Shown here one piece after another: positions 17,416 through 26,656 of a stretch of 64,000 bases of DNA. Source of the DNA: an uncultured Thermoguttaceae bacterium (GTDB lineage: Bacteria; Planctomycetota; Planctomycetia; Pirellulales; Thermoguttaceae); assembly GCA_937951625.1 (NCBI GenBank), contig CALFBP010000018.1, positions 115,810-179,809 on the forward strand, read 5' to 3'. The position numbers were made by a program, and so were the translations under genes. The first letter of the stretch is position 1. The number at the start of each line of letters is the position of its first letter. The notes below the pieces were generated by a model. It was given only the letters and a program-made list of their open reading frames with translations, did not search any database and had not been told where the DNA came from.

Positions 17416-18843
17416 TTAGCTCGCTCGGAGACGTTGTTCCACCTGCCGGAGGGCTTCGTCGATGGCGCAGACCCCCTCGGCGAGTTGCAGAGGCACGTTT
17501 TGGGCAAGCCAGGCATCGACGCGTTTCTGAGCGGAGATCACCGTGCTGTGGCTCCGCCGACCGAAGTATTGGCCAATCTCGCTGAGGGCCGCGCGGGTAT
17601 GCTTTCGGGCGAGCCACATGGCCAGCATCCGGGGATACGCAACGCTCTTCGCTTTGCGAGCGGATTGCAGCGACCGCGGATCGAGGCCGAAGGTCTCGCT
17701 CACGGCCTTAGCGATGTCAGGAAGTCGAACGAGGCGGGCCCCGGGCTTGATCAAGTCGGCCAGGGTTTCTTCCGCCATGGCCAAATCGACCGGCCGGCCC
17801 GTGGCCTGACTCACTGCCCGAAGACGGCACACCGCGCCGGACAACTCGCGGGCGTGCGTTGTCAATCGCGCGGCGAGCAGGGCCTGGACATCTTCCGGCA
17901 GGTGGACCTGGAAGCGGATGGCCATCTGTCGCACGATGCCCAAGCGGGTTTCGTATTCGGGCGGGTCGATGCGGCAAACCATGCCACCCTCCAGCCGCGT
18001 ACACATTTCCCGCCCTAACGCCGCGAGTTCCGCCGGAGGACGATCCGCGGTAAACACGATTTGCCTCCGTTCGCGGAGGAAGGAATCGATCGTATAGAGC
18101 AGTTCCAGTTGGGTGCAGCGGGCATTTTTGCCGCAAAAGAATTGCAGGTCATCGATCACCAGAACCGCGACGCCGCGATACTTTTGCCGGAAACTCGGCA
18201 CCCCTTTTCCCCGCAAAGCTTGGAGGAATCCGGTGGTGAACTGCTCAGCGGTCAGATAGACCGCCGAGGCGCTGGGCCTGGTCTGACGCATCGCCCGGCA
18301 GATCGCCTCGAGCAGGTGCGTCTTGCCCACGCTCGTCGGACCATAGAGGAAAAGCGGCGACATCTCGCCGGGGCGTTCGACCGCCATCTCGGCTGCCGCC
18401 CGAGCAAGTCGATTCGACGGCCCTACGACGAAGGTATCGAATCGGAATGGCGGCTCGACGGCCGGGCGTTGTTCCTGAACGCTGGAGTGGTGATTCGTCC
18501 CCGCTGAACCATTGCCTTGCGTCCGCACCGACGGGGCCGAGGACGGAGCGACGAAGAGCGAACGTTGCGTGGGCCGCGCAGGGGACGGCTGCTCACTGGC
18601 GGCGGTTGATTCGTCGACGCGAAAATCCAATCGGGGACATCGCCCCAGCACCGCCTGGCACGAGGCCTCCAGGTCGCGGCGGAAATTCGAGGCCAGCCAA
18701 TCGCGCAGGAACCAGTTGGGCGCGACCACCGCCAGCACGCCATCCCTCATCTCTAGCCGCGTGCTAGCGCCGAACCACAAATCAAAGCGTTGGTGGCCGA
18801 CCTTGTCGACCAATGCACTGCGCACGGCCGACACGATCTCCAT
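17416..18843 (-). CDS. dnaA: Chromosomal replication initiator DnaA (or DnaA paralogue)
   Basis: DnaA of 475 residues when started at the ATG at 18843, which has AAGGA upstream; GTG and TTG starts lie 12 and 60 bases further out. Domain I is at about 1-80, with a variable linker to about 135. The AAA+ domain has a P-loop GPTSVGKTH at about 168-176 and Walker B VLVIDDLQFF. The C-terminal DNA-binding domain carries the signature RRSHSTVISAQKRVD, related to the usual RDHTTVLHA. The P-loop has Ser where most DnaA proteins have Gly. The neighbours are nrnA and ispH rather than dnaN and recF, so it may not mark the origin, and a second dnaA elsewhere is possible. Confidence 0.88.
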   Translation of the reverse strand: MEIVSAVRSALVDKVGHQRFDLWFGASTRLEMRDGVLAVVAPNWFLRDWLASNFRRDLEASCQAVLGRCPRLDFRVDESTAASEQPSPARPTQRSLFVAPSSAPSVRTQGNGSAGTNHHSSVQEQRPAVEPPFRFDTFVVGPSNRLARAAAEMAVERPGEMSPLFLYGPTSVGKTHLLEAICRAMRQTRPSASAVYLTAEQFTTGFLQALRGKGVPSFRQKYRGVAVLVIDDLQFFCGKNARCTQLELLYTIDSFLRERRQIVFTADRPPAELAALGREMCTRLEGGMVCRIDPPEYETRLGIVRQMAIRFQVHLPEDVQALLAARLTTHARELSGAVCRLRAVSQATGRPVDLAMAEETLADLIKPGARLVRLPDIAKAVSETFGLDPRSLQSARKAKSVAYPRMLAMWLARKHTRAALSEIGQYFGRRSHSTVISAQKRVDAWLAQNVPLQLAEGVCAIDEALRQVEQRLRAS

Positions 18844-19256
18844 ATCGTCCTTGGTCACTTCCTCGCTACCCCGGCGCGCACCTTCCTCGCCGGCTTGTCG
18901 CAAAGTCGAAGAGGAAGAGGCACGATCTTCGACAGCCCCGGCGGGACCGTCTAGGTTCGCTTTACCTGTGTGTCACCCGATGAGCTGATTTTAGCCCTGC
19001 TAGCACTGCTGTCAAACCAGTGTCGGGCGTGTTAGAAAAAGATTTTTAATTGGGCCACGACGATATGCGGAATCCACGGAAAAACCCGACGGGCCTACCG
19101 CAGTTTTTCCCGCTGCGGCAACCGAACGCTTATCGGGGTAAGCGTGGAAAACCTGTTTGCTTCGTGCTTCGCGCCCGAACGAAACCGAAACTGAACAAGT
19201 TGCTAAGTCGTGATCCTCTCGGGAAAAACGCGCATCCCGCCATGCAGTTCGGTCGA
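18844..19256. other. Intergenic region upstream of dnaA, no clear origin
   Basis: About 410 bases between the start of dnaA and the end of ispH. It was examined for DnaA boxes (TTATCCACA type). Only a weak match, CGTGGAAAA around 19143 (reverse of TTTTCCACG), was found, with no cluster and no marked AT-rich stretch. No terminator with a T-tract was seen for ispH. Confidence 0.4.
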
Positions 19257-20180
19257 TTACTCCCGAACCTCCCGGGGAAGCGCAAACCGCATTTCCTCCT
19301 CACAAACCTTGACCTCCTCTACTCGGGCCTGGTAGCGGTGTTCCAGCAGCTTCGCACACTGTTGCACCAACAATTCCGGGGCGCTGGCGCCGGCCGTGAT
19401 CAGTACCGTTTCCTGGCCCTGAAACCAAGTTGGATCGATATCTTCCGGTCCGTCGATCAAATAGGCTGGCCGCCCCGTGGCCCTGGCCAATTCCGCTAGA
19501 CGTTGGCTGTTGGAGCTATTTTGGCTGCCGACGACAAGCACCACGTCGGCGTGGGCAGCCCATTGCCGCACTGCGTCCTGCCGGTTCTGCGTGGCGTAAC
19601 AGATGTCGGCCCTCGTTGGTCCAACGAGTTTAGGAAAGCGGCGCTGAAGGCGCTCGACAATGAGGTTTGCGTCGGCTACGGAAAGAGTGGTTTGGGTCAA
19701 ATAGGCGACCCGTTCCGGATCGGCCACCTCCACCACATCGGCCTCATCGACGCTTCCTACCAACTTGATCGCTTCGGGGGCCTCGCCCAGCGTTCCCACT
19801 ACTTCGTCGTGGCCCGCGTGCCCAATCAGAATGATTGTGTAGCCTTGCTCAGCGAACCGTATGGCCTCGCGGTGGACTTTAGTGACCAGTGGGCAGGTAG
19901 CGTCGATGGTCTTGAGACGTCGCTGGGCTGCCAAGCGGCGAATCGTCGGCGAGACGCCGTGGGCGGAGAAGACCAATCGGGCCCCGAGCGGCACGTCCTC
20001 TATCGAATTGACAAACACCACCCCGAGCGAGCGGAATCGGTCTACTACCCATTTGTTGTGGACGATCTCGTGGTAAACATAAATCGGGGTGCCAAATCGT
20101 TGGATCGCCCGATCCAGGGTGTCGATCGCCATGTTGACGCCCGCGCAAAAGCCACGCGGGCTGACCAGGATCACACGCAT
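19257..20180 (-). CDS. ispH: 4-hydroxy-3-methylbut-2-enyl diphosphate reductase
   Basis: IspH/LytB, the last enzyme of the MEP isoprenoid pathway, converts HMBPP to IPP and DMAPP using a 4Fe-4S cluster. The 307-residue protein has the three conserved cluster Cys in PRGFCAGV (Cys12), DATCPLVTKVH and ICYATQNRQ. It also has the conserved HEIVHN, SAHGVSP and TQTTLSV segments and the NSSNSQRL substrate-binding motif. Length and N-terminus (MRVILVSPRGFC) are normal. It faces away from hpnCDE, whose enzymes use the farnesyl diphosphate built from its products. Confidence 0.96.
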   Translation of the reverse strand: MRVILVSPRGFCAGVNMAIDTLDRAIQRFGTPIYVYHEIVHNKWVVDRFRSLGVVFVNSIEDVPLGARLVFSAHGVSPTIRRLAAQRRLKTIDATCPLVTKVHREAIRFAEQGYTIILIGHAGHDEVVGTLGEAPEAIKLVGSVDEADVVEVADPERVAYLTQTTLSVADANLIVERLQRRFPKLVGPTRADICYATQNRQDAVRQWAAHADVVLVVGSQNSSNSQRLAELARATGRPAYLIDGPEDIDPTWFQGQETVLITAGASAPELLVQQCAKLLEHRYQARVEEVKVCEEEMRFALPREVRE

Positions 20181-20464
20181 GGTTTCCTCAAGTGGAGAGA
20201 ATTATGATGGTGTTGCAGGAACAGGGGATTCGGTGTACCGAGTCGGTGAAAGGCCACCATGTCGAGGTGTCCCGGCGTGTCTGGGAATCCTGAGAGATAA
20301 GAATTCATCCCCCAGAGGCGACGAAGTGTTGCGGTTTGCGGTTCATCAATTTGTGCTTACGTCAGCGGCAACGACGGTAATTGCTGTTGCGTGCGACGGG
20401 GCATAAAACGCATAGGATCCTAGCCCACCCTAGTGCGAGGGGGCGTCCCCACTGAGGAGGCCGG

Positions 20465-21415
20465 ATGTCTGACCGACTGTTCCAAGCGGATATGCAATTG
20501 TACGGTCCGCAGGCCCCCCCGTCCAAGCGGCCGTCGCTTCGCACGGCCCGGCGATACTGCCGCCGCCTCGCTGCCCGGCACTACGAGAACTTCCCCGTGG
20601 TCAGTCGTCTTTTCCCAAGTCCCCTGCGGCAGCACTTGTGCAACATTTATGCCTATTGTCGCTGGGCCGACGACCTCGCCGACGAAGGAGGCGACTCGCA
20701 GCGGGGTTTGGCCCTTTTGGATTGGTGGGAAAAACAACTTCGCGACTGTTATTCTGGCCGGACCATCCACCCGGTCTTTATCGCCCTGGAAGAAACGATT
20801 CGCCAGTTTGCGATCCCGATCGATCCGTTTGTCGATCTGCTTGTCGCCTTTCGTCAGGACCAGCGTCAGACCCGCTACGAGACGTTTGACCAATTGCTGG
20901 ATTACTGTCGCTACTCGGCCAATCCCGTGGGCCGTCTGGTGCTCCATCTAGCCGGGTGTCGGGACGCCAAAGCGGCAAGGCTTTCCGACTCGATCTGCAC
21001 CGGGCTTCAATTGGTCAATTTCCTTCAGGACGTGGCGTTGGATTGGGACCGGGGACGGATTTACCTCCCGCGAACGCACCTGCAAGGCTTCGGCTACGAC
21101 GAGACGATGTTCGCCCATCGACTCTGCAACGACGCCTTCCGGCGACTCATGGATGCGGAGGCGGACGAAGCCGAGGGATTCCTTCGCCGTGGGCTGCCGC
21201 TGGTGGCGCTCGTGCCCAATTCGGTAAAGTTCCACGTAGTCCTGTTTGTTCACGGGGGACTGGCGATCTTAGAAAAAATCCGTCGTATAAACTACGACGT
21301 TTGGTCACAGCGTCCAGTGCTCTCGAAACTCGAGAAGCTGCGGCTTATTGTTCGCTGTTGGTGGCAATCGCGCCGACCGGCGCTTCGTGAGGAACAGCAT
21401 GAGCCGACCGTCTGA
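20465..21415 (+). CDS. hpnC: Squalene synthase HpnC (hydroxysqualene synthase)
   Basis: A trans-isoprenyl diphosphate synthase-like enzyme of 316 residues. In the HpnCDE route HpnD makes presqualene diphosphate from two farnesyl diphosphates and HpnC converts it to hydroxysqualene. The first Asp-rich motif is YCRWADDLADE (D69, D70, D73). The second is VNFLQDVALDWDRGRIYLP near 185-203. The ATG is preceded by GAGGAGG. It is the first gene of a three-gene operon, and the hpnD start lies 17 bases inside its 3' end. A possible promoter, TTGCTG at 20381 with TAAAAC 17 bases later, is weak. Confidence 0.93.
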   Translation: MSDRLFQADMQLYGPQAPPSKRPSLRTARRYCRRLAARHYENFPVVSRLFPSPLRQHLCNIYAYCRWADDLADEGGDSQRGLALLDWWEKQLRDCYSGRTIHPVFIALEETIRQFAIPIDPFVDLLVAFRQDQRQTRYETFDQLLDYCRYSANPVGRLVLHLAGCRDAKAARLSDSICTGLQLVNFLQDVALDWDRGRIYLPRTHLQGFGYDETMFAHRLCNDAFRRLMDAEADEAEGFLRRGLPLVALVPNSVKFHVVLFVHGGLAILEKIRRINYDVWSQRPVLSKLEKLRLIVRCWWQSRRPALREEQHEPTV

Positions 21416-22352
21416 GGCGATCCGCTCGAGCTACGCCGCGTGTCGGCGCGTGACACGGCGATCCAGATCGAGCTTCTATCCGAGTTTCCTTCTTCTCGAT
21501 CCCCTTCGCCGAAGGGCGATGGAGGCGGTATACGCCTTTCTCCGCTATACCGATGACTTGGCGGATGGCCCAGGACCGATTTCCCATCGCCGCGAGGCCC
21601 TCGCCCAATGGCGGGTCGCTGTCGCTGAAAACCTGCCAGGCGGACCTGACTTCGTCGCAGCGGCCGCGGCGTCGCGGTCTGGCTGGGCTGAGGCAATCTC
21701 ATGTCCCCAGGGGCTGCCCGATGGTCGCCTGCTGCTGCCTGCCCTAGCCGACGTCTGCCGCCGTTTCCGCGTGCCCGTGGAGCACCTTTTCGCGGTCCTC
21801 GATGGGGTGGAAATGGATCTCCAACAGCGCCGCTATCACACGTTCGACGAATTGATGGAGTACTGCGACCGAGTGGCCTCGGCGGTGGGCCTCGTGTGCA
21901 TCCATCTTTGGGGATTTCGTGGGGAAGCCGCCTTCGGGCCAGCACGGTGTTGCGGCCGGGCCTTCCAACTAACCAACATTTTGCGTGACGTGAAAGAGGA
22001 CGTAGCTCAAGGCCGGCTGTATTTCCCTTTGGAAGACCTGGAGCAGTATGGCTTCACGCCCGATGAATTCCTTCGCGGCGTCGCCGATGAGCGGTTCGAT
22101 CGGCTCATGGCCCTGGAAATCGACCGCGCTCGAGAACTGTTTCGCGAGGGGATGCGGCTGTTCGATTGGCTGGAACCGCCGGGGCGAAAAATTTTCGGAA
22201 TGATGGCTTCCACTTATGGCCGCCTGTTGGAAACCATCGCCCGAGAGCCCCGCAGCGTGCTCCAACGGCGCGTGAGCCTCCCGTTGCGAACCCGTCTCGC
22301 CCTTGCTGCCCGGTGGATGCTCCTGCCCCCTCGGAGGCCCCGCTTGCCATGA
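21399..22352 (+). CDS. hpnD: Presqualene diphosphate synthase HpnD
   Basis: The second squalene/phytoene synthase family member of the operon, 317 residues from the ATG at 21399, which has GAGGA upstream. Aspartate-rich motifs are YTDDLADG (D52, D53, D56) and NILRDVKEDVAQGRLYFP. Compared with HpnC it has a short insertion after residue 85 (Gly/Ala-rich). It overlaps hpnC by 17 bases and hpnE by an ATGA overlap, so the three proteins are probably made in fixed ratio. The frame extends upstream inside hpnC, but that part is a shadow. Confidence 0.93.
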   Translation: MSRPSEAIRSSYAACRRVTRRSRSSFYPSFLLLDPLRRRAMEAVYAFLRYTDDLADGPGPISHRREALAQWRVAVAENLPGGPDFVAAAAASRSGWAEAISCPQGLPDGRLLLPALADVCRRFRVPVEHLFAVLDGVEMDLQQRRYHTFDELMEYCDRVASAVGLVCIHLWGFRGEAAFGPARCCGRAFQLTNILRDVKEDVAQGRLYFPLEDLEQYGFTPDEFLRGVADERFDRLMALEIDRARELFREGMRLFDWLEPPGRKIFGMMASTYGRLLETIAREPRSVLQRRVSLPLRTRLALAARWMLLPPRRPRLP

Positions 22353-23806
22353 CCCGGGTCGCCGTGATCGGAGGTGGTTTGTCAGGGCTTGCAGCCGCGG
22401 CGGCCGCGGTCGATGCCGGGCTGGAGGTGGAATTGTTCGAGGCCCGCTGTCGCCTGGGCGGGCGTGCCGGTTCTTTTTTCGACCCGCTATCTGGCGAACT
22501 CGTGGACTACGGCCAGCATGTGGCCATGGGCTGCTGCACCCAATGGGCCGAGTTCTGCCGCCGCACTGGGATCGACCAATGTTTTCAGCGCCATCGTCGC
22601 CTTTGGCTCATTGGGCCCGATGGAATCACCTACACGCTTGGCGCAGCGCCCCTACCTGCCCCGTTCCACCTCCTCCCCTCGGTTTTGAGCCTGGGCTACC
22701 TGAGCTGGGGCGAACGTTGCCGCGCCGTGCGGGCCATGGCGGCGCTGGCGACAAGTGGTCCCACAGGGCCCCCAACTGTCGCTGCTGGCTGCACAATCGG
22801 GCGGCGGCTGGGTGACGCCGAGTCCCATGGCGAGACGATCGCGGCCTGGCTGCGGCGTCACGGACAAACGGATCGGGCTTTGACTTGGCTTTGGTCGCCC
22901 CTCTTGGTCAGCGCCTTGAGCGAATCGCTGGAACGGATCTCGGTCCACGCTGCACGCCATGTTCTGCGTGAAGGGTTCATGACAAACCGTCGGGGCTACG
23001 AACTGATCGTGCCCCGAGTCAGTTTGTGCGAAATCTTCGATCAACGTGTGGGGGCCTGGCTGGAGACGCATGGGGTGAAAATCCATCGGGGCCGTCGCGT
23101 AAGGCACCTGGAAGTGGAGTCAGGCAGGGTCGTGGCCTTGCACTGCGCGGATGGGACCCAGGGATCGTTCGACTTTTACCTCGTGGCCGTACCGTGGCGA
23201 AACGTCCGCCGCCTCTTTTCCCCTCCGGTTTGGCAGGCATTGCCCGAGCTGGCCGCCATCGAGCAGATTGCCGCGGCGCCGATCGCGGCCCTTCATCTCT
23301 GGTGGGATCGGCCCTTCCTGTCCCTGCCGCACGCCGCTCTGGTGGGCCGCCTCGGGCAGTGGATCTTCGCGCGGCCACCGCTTTCCGCGTCCTCCCGCGG
23401 CAAGGAGGATTTTTCACCTTCAGTCGCCCCCCATGCGGACGACGCAAGGCATCCCCCACGCCCGAACGAGTACTACACTCAGGTGGTCATCAGCGCGGCG
23501 CACGGCATCCACCCCAGCGCCCGCGTGCACGTTTTTAGTCGGGTTCGGCAGGAATTGGAACAGATTTGGCCGGGCGTGCGTCAAGCCAGGCTGTTGCGTG
23601 CCCGGCTGGTCGTCGAGCCTGCGGCGGTGTTTTCGGTGGAACCGGGCCTGGAGCTGCGGCGTCCCGTGCAACGGACTTCGGTGCCCAATCTGGTGCTCGC
23701 AGGCGACTGGACCCGCACCGGCTGGCCCGCCACGATGGAAAGCGCCGTCCGCAGCGGTTACTTAGCGGTTCAAGCGATCCGGGAGACTATGGGCAGATTC
23801 GCCTGA
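22349..23806 (+). CDS. hpnE: Hydroxysqualene dehydroxylase HpnE
   Basis: FAD-dependent amine-oxidase-fold enzyme (485 residues) that reduces hydroxysqualene to squalene. The N-terminal dinucleotide motif is VIGGGLSGLAAA, with E31 of LFEARCRLGGRAG as the expected ribose-binding acid. The C-terminal FAD motif is LVLAGDWTRTGWPATMESAV. The ATG overlaps the hpnD stop (ATGA), so the longer upstream frame is rejected. No squalene-hopene cyclase gene lies in the window, so whether the squalene goes to hopanoids or another lipid cannot be said from here. Confidence 0.93.
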   Translation: MTRVAVIGGGLSGLAAAAAAVDAGLEVELFEARCRLGGRAGSFFDPLSGELVDYGQHVAMGCCTQWAEFCRRTGIDQCFQRHRRLWLIGPDGITYTLGAAPLPAPFHLLPSVLSLGYLSWGERCRAVRAMAALATSGPTGPPTVAAGCTIGRRLGDAESHGETIAAWLRRHGQTDRALTWLWSPLLVSALSESLERISVHAARHVLREGFMTNRRGYELIVPRVSLCEIFDQRVGAWLETHGVKIHRGRRVRHLEVESGRVVALHCADGTQGSFDFYLVAVPWRNVRRLFSPPVWQALPELAAIEQIAAAPIAALHLWWDRPFLSLPHAALVGRLGQWIFARPPLSASSRGKEDFSPSVAPHADDARHPPRPNEYYTQVVISAAHGIHPSARVHVFSRVRQELEQIWPGVRQARLLRARLVVEPAAVFSVEPGLELRRPVQRTSVPNLVLAGDWTRTGWPATMESAVRSGYLAVQAIRETMGRFA

Positions 23807-23867
23807 CAGGGTGCGATTCCCGTCCTACTCGGCAAACGAGGCCGCTTTCCAACTCTCCCGATTCCGT

Positions 23868-25058
23868 TCAGCCGTAGCCGCCCATTCCGAAAAACAACTG
23901 CTTTTTCAGGAATCGGTAGACCCAATAATCCTCAGGAATCTCTTCGCCCGGCAGGTGGTGGCTCGTGCGAGGGCAAGAAGATGCCAACTCGGCCAGCGCG
24001 TCTCGACCGCTAAAGTCGATGGCCTTCTCATCGCGGAGGAACTGAACGAGTTCCGCGGGCCGTTCGAGAATCACGCATCCCCGCGTTCGCTCGGCAACGA
24101 ACCGCTGAAAAGAACGTAGAAACTCACTTTGATTGATGGTTTGGAACAGATCGCCGCCGTGGTCGTCAATCGTTTCGCGAGCGAAGGACAGCGGCGGACA
24201 TGGCTCGATGCTGCCTTGGGGACCGATATGAAACCCTAGCCCCAAGGCCGCCGGACAAACGGCCCGACCGTCGGCGTCCCAGTACGTATCGATGATCAAG
24301 ATGGGGTGTTTTCGCCGCAATCGGAGGAGTCGTTGGCGAAGCTCGACCATGCGTTGGCGGTCGACGCAGAAATGTGGCGAGGGGTCCGGGCCGACGGGCC
24401 GAAAAATGTAATACCAAAGATACATCGCCCCGCGATCGATCAAGCTTTGCACGTACTCGTCGCTAAGGGCCTCGTCGAGGTTTTCGCCGGTGAGCGTCGT
24501 GGCCACGCCGAAAAGGACTTTGTGTTGCCGAAGTTTATCGATACCCTCCATCGCGGCGCGAAACACGCCTTCGCCACGTCGGGCGTCGTTGGCTGCCTCC
24601 AGCCCGTCGAGACTCACCAGGGGGGTAACGTTTCCCGACTGAACGATGCGGTCGATGTTCTCCTCAGTCAAGAACATGCCGTTGGTGATGATTTGGAAGT
24701 AACAATCCGCATGGCGTTGGGGAATCTCCCACCAGCGGGGATAAAGCATAGGTTCCCCACCAAGAAGCGTGAAAAACCGGCTCCCCTCCCGTTTGGCGGC
24801 GGCGATAAGCCGATCGACTTGATCTTTCGACAATGTTCTCGCTTTGCCTTGAGAGGCGATCCAACACCCGTGACATCGCAGATTGCAGGCATCGGTAAGG
24901 GCGAGAAACAAGAAAGGGGGAAATACCTGCCCACGTTTCCGGCGCCGGTGATAGGCCCGGACTGCCTTCATCCCGTGATAAGCCCAAAGATAACCGGCTT
25001 TCCAAAGTAGTCGAGGCGAGACATGGGTTGCCAATCGGCGGGCAAACAGCAGGAGCAT
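23868..25058 (-). CDS. Radical SAM protein of unknown function
   Basis: A 396-residue radical S-adenosylmethionine enzyme. The N-terminus is hydrophobic/basic (about 1-45, membrane-associated in character). The cluster motif CNLRCHGC follows (C58, C62, C65, a CxxxCxxC pattern), then FFTLLGGEPMLYP and ITNGMFLT, all typical of the barrel. Additional cysteines in AVCPAALG, IEPCPPLSF and SSCPRT may bind a second cluster, as in SPASM-type proteins. The Met at 25058 is chosen because the longer frame crosses into the divergent LOG gene. It resembles HpnH only at the general superfamily level, so a lipid role next to hpnCDE is unproven. It converges on hpnE. Confidence 0.8.
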   Translation of the reverse strand: MLLLFARRLATHVSPRLLWKAGYLWAYHGMKAVRAYHRRRKRGQVFPPFLFLALTDACNLRCHGCWIASQGKARTLSKDQVDRLIAAAKREGSRFFTLLGGEPMLYPRWWEIPQRHADCYFQIITNGMFLTEENIDRIVQSGNVTPLVSLDGLEAANDARRGEGVFRAAMEGIDKLRQHKVLFGVATTLTGENLDEALSDEYVQSLIDRGAMYLWYYIFRPVGPDPSPHFCVDRQRMVELRQRLLRLRRKHPILIIDTYWDADGRAVCPAALGLGFHIGPQGSIEPCPPLSFARETIDDHGGDLFQTINQSEFLRSFQRFVAERTRGCVILERPAELVQFLRDEKAIDFSGRDALAELASSCPRTSHHLPGEEIPEDYWVYRFLKKQLFFGMGGYG

Positions 25059-25117
25059 AGGACCGATTATGGTACAGTAGAGGGAATACGGCAAGCCAAT
25101 TCTACGGAGGACGGTGA

Positions 25118-25960
25118 ATGGATGACGATCACGAGCGTCAGAAAAACCTGGAAAAGATCCTTTATTCTCCCAGCTACCGGTTGGCCTATAAGGACGTGGA
25201 ATTCCTGTCACACCCGAAGATGCGGGCAACGCGGATCGAATTGGAGCTTCAGAAGCCCGAGTTGATCTTCGAGCGAGAGGGGATCGATTCCACCATTGTG
25301 GTGTTCGGCAGCACTCGGATCCCTGATCCTGCCGTGGCCAAAAAGCGGCTTGAGGAGGCTCGCTCGCGCCTGGCCGAGACGCCGAACGATCCCCGCCGCT
25401 GCCGCGCCCTGGCCATCGCTGAACGCATCGAGGCAAAAAGCCGCTACTACGAAATCGCCCGAAGATTCGCCGCCCTGGTCTCCTCGGAGGGACAACGATC
25501 GGGGCGCCGTCACTACGTGATCGTCACGGGCGGAGGACCAGGCATCATGGAGGCAGCCAACCGCGGGGCCTATGACGTGGGTGCCAAGTCGGTTGGGCTC
25601 AACATCCATCTGCCCCAAGAGCAACAACCCAATCCATACATTACTCCAGAACTGTGCTTCCAGTTCCATTATTTTGCAATGCGCAAGTTCCATTTCCTCC
25701 TTCGGGCAAAAGCCTTGGTGGTCTTTCCGGGTGGATATGGCACACTCGACGAATTGTTCGAATGCCTGACTTTGCGGCAGTCGAGACGAATGCAAAATAT
25801 CCCGATTATCATTTTTGGCAGGGAATATTGGGAAAAGGCTATTAACTTTCCATTCTTGGCCGATGAGGGGGTAATCGACGAGGCGGACCTCGATCTGTTC
25901 CGATACGCGGACACACCAGAAGAGGCTTGGGATATGATTGTCAGGTTTCACGCCAAATAG
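25118..25960 (+). CDS. LOG-family protein (nucleotide 5'-monophosphate phosphoribohydrolase-like)
   Basis: A 280-residue member of the LOG (formerly lysine decarboxylase-like) Rossmann family. The diagnostic motifs are TGGGPGIMEAANRGA and PGGYGTLDELFE, which in LOG enzymes bind and cleave the N-glycosidic bond of AMP-type nucleotides. An N-terminal extension of about 60 residues precedes the core, so it belongs to the longer bacterial subgroup. The start has GGAGG seven bases upstream. It diverges from the radical SAM gene with only 59 bases between the two starts. Substrate in this organism is unknown. Confidence 0.87.
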   Translation: MDDDHERQKNLEKILYSPSYRLAYKDVEFLSHPKMRATRIELELQKPELIFEREGIDSTIVVFGSTRIPDPAVAKKRLEEARSRLAETPNDPRRCRALAIAERIEAKSRYYEIARRFAALVSSEGQRSGRRHYVIVTGGGPGIMEAANRGAYDVGAKSVGLNIHLPQEQQPNPYITPELCFQFHYFAMRKFHFLLRAKALVVFPGGYGTLDELFECLTLRQSRRMQNIPIIIFGREYWEKAINFPFLADEGVIDEADLDLFRYADTPEEAWDMIVRFHAK

Positions 25961-26048
25961 GAGGTCTGCGTAAACTTTGCGGGATCTTCTCAATAAATCA
26001 CTTTGGCGAGCCGATCTTAACCCGCGCAATCTCTCAAGGAGGTTGGCC

Positions 26049-26588
26049 GTGATCCGTTCCCCAATCAGAATGGTTTTGACTTGTACGATAGGGTTAATTC
26101 TTTTATTTGGCAAAACAACCTCCGTAATAGGGGACGATTTTTGTAACTCGACAACGGAGGGGTGGTTCGTCTCGAAAATCCGCGCGGCGTGCCAGCGGGC
26201 CACGGGGCGACAACCGTACCGACCTTTCGACGACCACTTCCCGAAGTTCCATCCTGTTCCAGTAAGTCCTGTCTTCCCCTCGCTTTATGATCCAGGCCCA
26301 GCTTCCAGGACATCAGCGGCGGCAGAGTTACGGGAGCCTCGCGAACCATTGCATGGCCGGCTTCCAAAGCTGATTCCGGAAAAGCCCATCGAGATGTCGC
26401 CTTTGCCGGCGCCAAAGCAAGAGGAAAACCCCGGCACGATGCCGGCGCCGATGCCTCGACAGGCTTCGCGCTCCCCTAGCAGCACTCCATGGATATTCTT
26501 GCCAGCCGCTCAACAAACCCCTCTAGACAGTGGTTCTTCCCAGCCCGTCAGCAAGGTGGCCAGTCACGCGGAACGGATCGCGCGGTGA
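26049..26588 (+). CDS. Small exported Pro-rich protein, unknown function
   Basis: A GTG start at 26049 has an ideal AAGGAGG six bases upstream and yields 179 residues. It starts with a signal sequence (IRSPIRMVLTCTIGLILLF). After a short Cys-containing part (FCNSTTEGWFVSKIRAAC) the rest is Pro-, Ser- and Arg-rich with little predicted fold. No family was recognised. The longer frame from a TTG at 25977 overlaps the spacer after the LOG gene and has no ribosome site. The real-gene call rests on the ribosome site plus signal peptide. Confidence 0.6.
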   Translation: MIRSPIRMVLTCTIGLILLFGKTTSVIGDDFCNSTTEGWFVSKIRAACQRATGRQPYRPFDDHFPKFHPVPVSPVFPSLYDPGPASRTSAAAELREPREPLHGRLPKLIPEKPIEMSPLPAPKQEENPGTMPAPMPRQASRSPSSTPWIFLPAAQQTPLDSGSSQPVSKVASHAERIAR

Positions 26589-26656
26589 TGGAATCGTTGC
26601 GGTAATCTGGGGAGGTTATTCCGACGGGGCTACCCTACGTCAAGGGGCCTAAATCG

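Noticed and set aside
17286..17516. Long N-terminal extension of NrnA
   Set aside because: It would overlap the coding end of dnaA by about 100 bases and adds sequence unlike the family; the TTG at 17285 gives a normal length.
18904..19256. Chromosomal origin next to dnaA
   Set aside because: No cluster of DnaA boxes and no AT-rich unwinding stretch; only one weak box-like match.
23868..25058. HpnH (adenosylhopene transferase) for the radical SAM gene
   Set aside because: The neighbourhood fits, but HpnH signature segments were not seen; only general radical SAM motifs match.
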